Shown: in pieces, positions 59,086 through 64,000 of the stretch | Layout: every line of letters starts with the position of its first letter | How positions within the stretch are numbered: position 1 is the stretch's first letter | Source: Bacteroidota bacterium | GTDB lineage: Bacteria > Bacteroidota > Bacteroidia > Bacteroidales > CAIWKO01 | NCBI GenBank assembly: GCA_037133915.1 | Contig: JBAXND010000009.1 | Span: 43,890 to 107,889 of the forward strand | DNA: 64,000 nt | Direction: 5' to 3' | Translations under genes and position numbers: made by a program | The notes under the pieces: generated by a model | The model's input: only the letters and a program-made list of their open reading frames with translations | The model's database searches: none | What the model was told of the DNA's origin: nothing

Positions 59086-59757
59086 TTATTTATAATTGCG
59101 CTTCCCGAACAGCACGGTTCCCAGACGAACTATGGTGCTGCCTTCTTCAATTGCAATGCGGTAATCGCTGCTCATGCCCATAGACAGTTCAGCGAAAGCG
59201 GCCTTATCTTTAAAATCCAGTTTCTTTATCGTGTCAAATACGTTTTTCAGTCCGTTGAATTCACTGCGCACAAGTGCTGTGTCGTCGGTAAAACTTGCCA
59301 TTCCCATCAATCCGCAGATGCGCACGTTTTCCATGGCAGCGTATTGAGCCGACTGAATAATTGCAATTGCTTCATCGGCCGAAAGACCGAATTTTGTTTC
59401 TTCGGTGGCAATATACATTTCAAGCAGGCAATCAATAACACGATTGTTTTTCGCCGCTTCTTTATTTATTTCCTGAAGCAGATTCAGACTGTCTGTACTA
59501 TGTATCACCGATACAAAAGGCGCAATATATTTTACCTTGTTTGTTTGCAGATGCCCGATAAAATGCCATTCAATATCGCCGGGGCAGACGGGTTGTTTGG
59601 CGGTGAGTTCCTGAACCCGGTTCTCGCCAAATATACGTTGACCGCAATCGTATAATTCAATGATTTCTTCTGCAGGATGTGTTTTGCTTACCGCGATGAG
59701 TTTTACGCCGGCAGGCAGTGTCTTTCTTATTTCTTCAAGATGTTCTTTAATTCCCAT
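59086..59757 (-). CDS. yggS: YggS-family pyridoxal-phosphate-binding protein
   Basis: 223 aa, full length for the family. TIM-barrel PLP protein with KLIAVSKTHPAEEI (the lysine that binds PLP, near residue 25), FGENRVQEL near 43, WHFIGHLQTNK near 63, IHSTDSLNLL near 85, GLMGMASF near 150, LSMGMSSDY near 190 and GSTIVRLGTVLFG near the end. It keeps free PLP low and buffers vitamin B6. The start is 8 bp after the dapD stop, so the two genes are cotranscribed. Confidence 0.92.
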   Translation of the reverse strand: MGIKEHLEEIRKTLPAGVKLIAVSKTHPAEEIIELYDCGQRIFGENRVQELTAKQPVCPGDIEWHFIGHLQTNKVKYIAPFVSVIHSTDSLNLLQEINKEAAKNNRVIDCLLEMYIATEETKFGLSADEAIAIIQSAQYAAMENVRICGLMGMASFTDDTALVRSEFNGLKNVFDTIKKLDFKDKAAFAELSMGMSSDYRIAIEEGSTIVRLGTVLFGKRNYK

Positions 59758-59765
59758 GATTCGGT

Positions 59766-60587
59766 TTAAACAGCCAGATTGTATTCGCGAAGCGCTTCGT
59801 TGAGTGAAATTTTCAGGTCGGTTGATGGTTTGCGTTTGCCGATGATGAGTGCGCAGGGTACATTATACGTGCCCGACGGAAAACTTTTGGGCATGCTTCC
59901 CGGAATCACCACGCTGCGGGCGGGTACAAATCCCGGATATTCTATAGGTTTAGGACCGCTGACATCAATAATGCGGGTGGATTTTGTAATCACAACGCCT
60001 GCGCCAATCACGGATTCTCTTTCCACATGTACGCCTTCAACAATGATACAGCGCGAACCAATAAAGCAATTATCTTCAATGATAACGGGAGCCGCCTGTA
60101 TGGGTTCAAGCACACCGCCAATGCCCACACCACCGCTCAGGTGTACGTTCTTCCCGATCTGTGCGCAGGAGCCAACGGTAGCCCAGGTGTCTATCATGGT
60201 GCCTGCATCAACATATGCGCCGATGTTAACGTAGGAAGGCATCATTACCACACCGGGCGCCAGATAAGCACCGTGGCGGGCAATGCCGTGAGGTACAACG
60301 CGAACGCCCAGATGCCGGTAACCTGTTTTCAATTTCATTTTATCATGAAATTCAAGAGGTCCTGCCGTGCTTGTTTCCATGGGTTGAATAGGGAAGTACA
60401 GCACTACGGCTTTTTTAACCCATTCGTTTACCGTCCATCCTTTTACAGCAGGCTCTGCCACGCGTAATTCACCTTTGTCAAGAAGGTCTATTACTTCGCG
60501 AATGGCATCACATATCGTCGGCTGTTTCAGGAGTTCGCGCTTCTCCCATGCCAGCTCTACCGCATCTTTTAATTGGTCAATAGTCAT
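59766..60587 (-). CDS. dapD: tetrahydrodipicolinate N-succinyltransferase
   Basis: 273 aa from the ATG at 60587. The frame runs on to 60623, but a -7 element at 60602-60609 excludes that start. N-terminal helical region, then left-handed parallel beta-helix hexapeptide repeats (about 95-210): PSYVNIGAYVDAGTMIDTWATVG, CAQIGKNVHLSGGVGIGGV, IEDNCFIGSRCIIVEG by pattern. KTGYRHLGVRVVPHG near 98 is the DapD signature. It succinylates tetrahydrodipicolinate in the succinylase route to lysine and meso-DAP. First gene of dapD-yggS. Confidence 0.95.
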   Translation of the reverse strand: MTIDQLKDAVELAWEKRELLKQPTICDAIREVIDLLDKGELRVAEPAVKGWTVNEWVKKAVVLYFPIQPMETSTAGPLEFHDKMKLKTGYRHLGVRVVPHGIARHGAYLAPGVVMMPSYVNIGAYVDAGTMIDTWATVGSCAQIGKNVHLSGGVGIGGVLEPIQAAPVIIEDNCFIGSRCIIVEGVHVERESVIGAGVVITKSTRIIDVSGPKPIEYPGFVPARSVVIPGSMPKSFPSGTYNVPCALIIGKRKPSTDLKISLNEALREYNLAV

Positions 60588-60601
60588 GACTTTCGTTTTT
60601 T

Positions 60602-60609
60602 CAAAATTA
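60602..60609 (-). promoter_or_regulatory. -7 element for dapD
   Basis: Minus strand TAATTTTG, 15 bp before the dapD ATG. It fixes the start at 60587. Confidence 0.5.
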
Positions 60610-60652
60610 GTGAAAAATTGCATCTGACGGCAAATGCAACGGTAAATTGTGC

Positions 60653-60660
60653 TAAATTTG
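60653..60660 (+). promoter_or_regulatory. -7 element for ruvX
   Basis: TAAATTTG, 22 bp before the ATG at 60682. Divergent from the dapD promoter in a 94-bp gap. Confidence 0.5.
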
Positions 60661-60681
60661 CACCCGTATTATAATATGCAT

Positions 60682-61107
60682 ATGGGACGGGTAATGGCAA
60701 TTGATTTCGGTACAAAAAGAATAGGCGTTGCCGTAACCGACGAACTGAAAATGATTGCCAGTCCGCAGGGAACCTACAATCAGCTTGAGTTTTTTCCATT
60801 TCTGGCCAACTATATTGCTGCCGAAACGGTTGAATGCATTGTGGTGGGCAAGCCGGTACAGATGAATAATACGGATTCTGAATCAGAAAAATATATTTTG
60901 CCTTTTGTGAAAAAACTTATTTCGCTGTATCCCGGAATTCCGGTTGTTCGGTACGATGAACGCTTCACCTCTAAAATGGCACAGCAGGCTATGATAGACG
61001 GCGGACTGAAAAAGAAGGACAGGCAGAACAAGGCTCTGCTCGACAGTATCAGCGCGGCTATTATACTACAATCTTATCTTGAAAATCAAAACTACAAAAC
61101 AAGCTGA
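60682..61107 (+). CDS. ruvX: YqgF/RuvX-family Holliday-junction resolvase-like nuclease
   Basis: 141 aa from the ATG at 60682 (another in-frame ATG at 60676 is possible; starts farther up fall within the -7 element). RNase-H-fold catalytic motifs: MAIDFGTKRIGVAVTD (first aspartate), VVGKP, YDERFTS (second acidic residue) and LLDSISAAIIL (third acidic residue). YqgF proteins process 16S rRNA precursors or DNA junctions. First gene of a three-gene run with peptide deformylase, 3 bp upstream of it. Confidence 0.9.
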   Translation: MGRVMAIDFGTKRIGVAVTDELKMIASPQGTYNQLEFFPFLANYIAAETVECIVVGKPVQMNNTDSESEKYILPFVKKLISLYPGIPVVRYDERFTSKMAQQAMIDGGLKKKDRQNKALLDSISAAIILQSYLENQNYKTS

Positions 61108-61110
61108 CCA

Positions 61111-61683
61111 ATGAAACTTCCTATACTTGCCTACGGACATCCGCTGCTGCGCAAAAAATCCGTAGACATAGAAAAGGGGCACGAGGGCCTCTCAAAAATA
61201 ATTGCAGACATGTACGATACCATGTATGCTTCCAATGGTGTCGGGCTGGCGGCTCCTCAGGTCGGGCTCAACATACGCCTCATAGTGCTTGACCATACAC
61301 CCTATGTTGAGGACTATAAAGAAGCTGCCGACTTTAAGAAAGTACTTATAAATGCTCATATCACTGAGGTTTCGGGCGACGAATGGATTTTTAACGAAGG
61401 CTGCCTCAGCGTTCCCGAAGTGCGCGAAGACATCATCCGGAAATCAAATATTCATATCACCTATTACGATGAGAATTTTAATTTTCATGAAGAAGACCTT
61501 TTCGGAATTAATGCGCGCGTAGTGCAGCATGAATATGATCATCTTGAAGGAATTCTTTTTGTCGACAAGGTGAGTCCGCTGAAAAAAGTGCTGCTCAAAC
61601 GTAAGCTTACGGATATCAGCAAAGGCTACATCAAACCCGCATATAAAATGATTTATCCTGCACAAAAAAAGAAACATTTATAG
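61111..61683 (+). CDS. def: peptide deformylase
   Basis: 190 aa. The three PDF motifs are intact: GVGLAAPQVG near residue 42, EGCLSVPEV near 100 (metal-binding cysteine) and HEYDHLEG near 143 (the two histidines and catalytic glutamate). It removes the formyl group from new proteins using Fe2+ or another divalent metal. The C-terminal extension (IKPAYKMIYPAQKKKHL) is short and basic. The gene starts 3 bp after ruvX and ends 3 bp before the TPR lipoprotein. Confidence 0.96.
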   Translation: MKLPILAYGHPLLRKKSVDIEKGHEGLSKIIADMYDTMYASNGVGLAAPQVGLNIRLIVLDHTPYVEDYKEAADFKKVLINAHITEVSGDEWIFNEGCLSVPEVREDIIRKSNIHITYYDENFNFHEEDLFGINARVVQHEYDHLEGILFVDKVSPLKKVLLKRKLTDISKGYIKPAYKMIYPAQKKKHL

Positions 61684-61686
61684 CGT

Positions 61687-62238
61687 ATGAAAAAATCGGT
61701 AATCGTATTGTTTGTTATTGCAGTAACGCTCACTGCCTGTTCAACACACGATAAACTTGTTGAACGAATCAGAGGAATGGAAAAAGAAATCTCTGCCGAT
61801 AAATCCGGCAAGGTGATGAAAGAAAAATCTGCCGAGATTGTGCGGTTGTACGAGTCATTTGCCAACCGTTATCCTGAAGATACGCTTGCTCCCGCTTTTT
61901 TATTCAGCGCCGGAGTGGTTACCATGAACAGTGGGCAGCCCGATAAGGCTATTGAAATGTTCAGCAGAGTTTCTGAAAAATATCCGAAACACAAGCGTGC
62001 GGCCGAAGCCTGTTTCTTTACCGGTTTTATCTATGAAAACACAAAAGGGAATGTTGAAAAGGCCCGCGACGCTTATCTTGATGTCGTGAAAAAATATCCG
62101 GAGTCAGATCTGGTTGATGATGCTAATTTTTGTATTCAGAATCTGGGCAAAACACCCGAGCAGGTTCAGAAACAACTGGAAGAAAACATCAAAAGGGTAG
62201 AGGATTCCATTGCAGCCACACAGCAGGCAAAAAAATAA
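61687..62238 (+). CDS. TPR-repeat lipoprotein, BamD/YbgF-like
   Basis: 183 aa. Lipoprotein signal with VTLTACSTH (lipobox, C18). A short coiled-coil stretch is followed by three TPR units (about 62-175: LAPAFLFSAGVVTMNSGQPDKAIEMF, RAAEACFFTGFIYENTKGNVEKARDAY by pattern). The YPxxxLxxxA-type helix pairs resemble outer-membrane assembly or TolA-binding TPR lipoproteins. The C-terminal 20 residues are a charged helix. Last gene of ruvX-def-TPR. Confidence 0.78.
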   Translation: MKKSVIVLFVIAVTLTACSTHDKLVERIRGMEKEISADKSGKVMKEKSAEIVRLYESFANRYPEDTLAPAFLFSAGVVTMNSGQPDKAIEMFSRVSEKYPKHKRAAEACFFTGFIYENTKGNVEKARDAYLDVVKKYPESDLVDDANFCIQNLGKTPEQVQKQLEENIKRVEDSIAATQQAKK

Positions 62239-62395
62239 TCGGCTTTAGCCTCCTAAACAAAGAAGTTTGTTTTTATCGTGCAGGAATATTCCTTTATTCC
62301 GTATTCATCTTTTCGCAATATAAGTAACAGGTTTAAGATTTTACTTTGTGAAAAGCGTGACCCACTCAATAATGAAGGTAGTAAGCAAAAACTGA

Positions 62396-62563
62396 TTTCC
62401 GAAGGAAACCCATTTTCCGGCAGCGTTATGAGGAAAAGGTTTCAAGCCGGACTAACGGGCCAGGCTTAAGCATGGGCTTGAAACACTTTTCCGTGTAAGC
62501 CTGTGTGTTAGAGAAACGCCTTCGGAAAATGAAGCGTTTTGGAACTTTTGGGCGCAAAAGTTC
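62396..62563. other. nested inverted repeats with a possible pseudoknot (candidate structured RNA)
   Basis: Helix A: 62432-62448 with 62475-62492, 17 pairs and a single bulge. Helix B: CAGGCTTA (62461-62468) with TAAGCCTG (62496-62503), plus CTAAC (62452-62456) with GTTAG (62507-62511); it interleaves with A in the order A, B, A', B', a pseudoknot. Outer helices: TTTCCGAAGG (62396-62405) with CCTTCGGAAA (62519-62528) and GCGTT (62423-62427) with AACGC (62515-62519). A further hairpin GAACTTTT/AAAAGTTC lies at 62542-62563. The gap 62239-62710 has no convincing ORF on either strand. Confidence 0.5.
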
Positions 62564-62710
62564 AAAGAAAACAATAGTAGTAGGCAGACTTACGTTTTCG
62601 TTAGGCTGTCAGCGAAAAACGTGCTGAGGGCAATATATAAAACACTTTATTTTGGGTGTCCCAATGCGTAAAACGGGAAAATATCAATAGAAAAATAATG
62701 TGCTTTTATT

Positions 62711-63505
62711 TTACAGCTCAAACTCCCGTTCCAGAAAATACTGAAGCGCATCGGGTTTAATCTTGGTGTAAAGCGTGGCGCCCTTGCTGTAGGCAATATC
62801 TCCGGTCTGTTCCGACACTACAATGGCAATTGCATCCGAAAGTTCGGTTATACCAACCGCTGCACGGTGTCTTAATCCGTAACCTGCCGGAAAATCTTCG
62901 TTTCTGTAAAGTGGCAGAATGCATTGTGCTGCACGAATTCTGTTCCCCGAAATCACAATAGCGCCATCGTGCAACGGACTGTTCTTGAAAAAAATATTTT
63001 CAATCAGCTGCTGTGAAATGCGGGCGTCAACAATTTCTCCTGTATTTACAAATTCATCGAGGTCATTCTTTTTAGTGATTACAATGAGTGCACCCGTTTT
63101 ATCGGCAGCGAAAGTGGTGCATATTTTCACCAAAGGGTCAATATCGAGAAGCTGCGTACCATGCATTCTCCATCTCCAGAAAAAGAAACCTTTTGATTTT
63201 TTTATGAAGAAATCGGGTTTGCCGAGCATAAGCAGAAATTGCCTGATCTCTTTCTGGAATACAACAATAAGAGCGATTACTCCGACACTCACAAACTGAC
63301 CGAGTATTTCGCCCAGCAGTTCCATCTGAAGTGCATTTACCAGTTTCCAGAAAACATAAATGGCAACGATACCCAGAAAAATGTTGATTGCTGCCGAACC
63401 GCGCATCAGTCTGAATAGCTGGTAAAGCAACAATGCCACTAACAGGATGTCAACAATATCCAGAAAGCGCAAAGTAAGAAAACCGGTGATGAATAGTGAG
63501 GTCAA
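62711..63505 (-). CDS. cdaA: diadenylate cyclase CdaA
   Basis: 264 aa. No ATG is in position; the start appears to be a TTG at 63505, 20 bp after a -7 element (63525-63532, minus). Three N-terminal membrane helices (about 9-27, 35-55 and 60-80) precede the DAC domain with PLHDGAIVISGNRI near 175 (DGA motif) and GLRHRAAVGITE near 207 (RHR motif), both needed to make c-di-AMP. Single-gene unit, converging on the structured gap. In Firmicutes cdaA is followed by a CdaR regulator; no such partner is visible here. Confidence 0.92.
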   Translation of the reverse strand: MTSLFITGFLTLRFLDIVDILLVALLLYQLFRLMRGSAAINIFLGIVAIYVFWKLVNALQMELLGEILGQFVSVGVIALIVVFQKEIRQFLLMLGKPDFFIKKSKGFFFWRWRMHGTQLLDIDPLVKICTTFAADKTGALIVITKKNDLDEFVNTGEIVDARISQQLIENIFFKNSPLHDGAIVISGNRIRAAQCILPLYRNEDFPAGYGLRHRAAVGITELSDAIAIVVSEQTGDIAYSKGATLYTKIKPDALQYFLEREFEL

Positions 63506-63524
63506 TGCTTGTATATTAGTAGTG

Positions 63525-63532
63525 CAAAAATA
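63525..63532 (-). promoter_or_regulatory. -7 element for cdaA
   Basis: Minus strand TATTTTTG, which would start the transcript near 63518, about 12 nt before the TTG start. Confidence 0.45.
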
Positions 63533-63611
63533 TGAAAAAAATCAATACTTTCAACTCCGGTTCTTAGCGGAAATGGAATCAAAAAAATACTAAAGGATTC
63601 GCAAAATGTTA

Positions 63612-63619
63612 TAAATTTG
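63612..63619 (+). promoter_or_regulatory. -7 element for the collagen-like protein
   Basis: TAAATTTG, 34 bp before the ATG at 63654. Confidence 0.45.
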
Positions 63620-63653
63620 TCTCAAGAAAAATCACTTCAAAAATAGTACCCCG

Positions 63654-64000
63654 ATGAAACTTAAACTTTGTGTACTTCTACTGCTTATTGCATGTATGGC
63701 TCTTCCTGTGCTTGCTCAGAACAATGTAGGCATTGGTACCAACACCCCTGATTCAAAGGCCATTCTGGACCTTGTCTCCACCAATAAAGGTATTTTGGTT
63801 CCGAGGATGACATCGACAGCCAGAACAGCCATGTCGCCCGGTCTTACCATTACACAAAAGGGGTTAATGGTTTTTGATACCGATTCGGTGAAATTCTTTT
63901 ACTGGAACGGCTTTTCATGGCAGACATTTGGCAGCGGTCCCATGGGTCCACAAGGTCCTCAGGGTTTAACGGGTGCTACCGGTCTTCAGGGTTTAACGGG
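63654..64000 (+). CDS. secreted protein with collagen-like repeats (partial)
   Basis: 115 codons visible, cut by the right edge. Signal peptide 1-21 (ends VLAQ). NNVGIGTNTPDSKAILDL and GILVPRMTSTARTA are the start of the tail-fibre-like or chaperone-of-fibre repeats found in many Bacteroidota surface proteins. From residue about 94 the sequence becomes Gly-X-Y (GPMGPQGPQGLTGATG), a collagen-like segment that continues out of the window. Likely a surface fibre. Confidence 0.8.
   Translation, partial: MKLKLCVLLLLIACMALPVLAQNNVGIGTNTPDSKAILDLVSTNKGILVPRMTSTARTAMSPGLTITQKGLMVFDTDSVKFFYWNGFSWQTFGSGPMGPQGPQGLTGATGLQGLT

Noticed and set aside
62239..62710. tmRNA, or an integron attC site at GTTAGGC (62600-62606)
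   Set aside because: No tRNA-like 3' domain or reading frame for a proteolysis tag is seen on either strand, and no matching R'' box lies upstream of the GTTAGGC.

Overview
The window looks like chromosome from a member of the Bacteroidota, probably an environmental or gut-type anaerobe or facultative organism. Three secreted proteins carry C-terminal Por/type IX secretion sorting domains (40982-42187, 43193-45361, 46502-55381), and there is a CarboxypepD_reg/TonB-dependent receptor. About eighteen genes are preceded by the Bacteroidota -7 element TAnnTTTG, in a few cases with a TTG or TTTG -33 element. I saw no rRNA, tRNA, CRISPR array, prophage or intact insertion sequence.

Layout. 1-2040: TonB-dependent receptor, cut by the left edge. 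2331-7493: redox operon of heterodisulfide-reductase (Hdr)-like and DsrMK-like subunits. 7596-7710: promoter and terminator with no ORF between them (possible small RNA). 7703-9820: TMTC-like membrane TPR protein. 9872-13129: large YgfK-type iron-sulfur flavoprotein, divergent from a MocA-like nucleotidyltransferase (13345-13971). 13980-17884: thioredoxin-like protein, small lipoprotein, helix-hairpin-helix protein and UvrB, all on the minus strand. 18194-24233: compact operon for aconitase, LDH2-type malate/lactate dehydrogenase, isocitrate dehydrogenase and citrate synthase, followed by a TPR protein. 24985-30124: nuclease/phosphatase-fold protein, two rhomboid proteases and MutL, all on the minus strand. 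30304-32867: YgeY-type peptidase and YgeW-type carbamoyltransferase. 33003-37131: M28 peptidase, beta-helix protein, RecQ. 37147-37998: peroxiredoxin and cold-shock protein. 38292-42187: LptF/G permease, glycosyltransferase, C39-like secreted protein. 42383-42940: MntP. 43193-55381: two T9SS cargo proteins flanking a DnaJ-domain protein; the second is 2959 aa. 55460-58308: repeat-rich stretch with an AT-rich lipoprotein and an orphan secreted protein. 58309-60587: secreted protein, YggS, DapD. 60682-62238: RuvX, peptide deformylase, TPR lipoprotein. 62239-62710: gene-free stretch with strong nested inverted repeats. 62711-63505: diadenylate cyclase CdaA. 63654 to the edge: secreted protein with a collagen-like tail.

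How the genes fit together. YgfK, YgeY and YgeW, with a MocA-like cofactor enzyme, are members of the enterobacterial and gut-bacterial gene set linked to anaerobic purine/uric-acid breakdown. Here they are split over two loci about 17 kb apart with housekeeping genes between. The Hdr/DsrMK-like operon predicts electron transfer between a cytoplasmic flavin/iron-sulfur complex and membrane quinone. The four-gene TCA operon makes 2-oxoglutarate from oxaloacetate and acetyl-CoA.

The least explained features are non-coding: a nested, pseudoknot-capable set of inverted repeats (62396-62563); a mobile-looking inverted-repeat element with a perfect 18-bp hairpin (55772-55910); a 13-unit 21-bp minisatellite (55460-55732); an exact 52-bp duplicated block; and tandem repeats in several places whose period is 7 or 21 bp.
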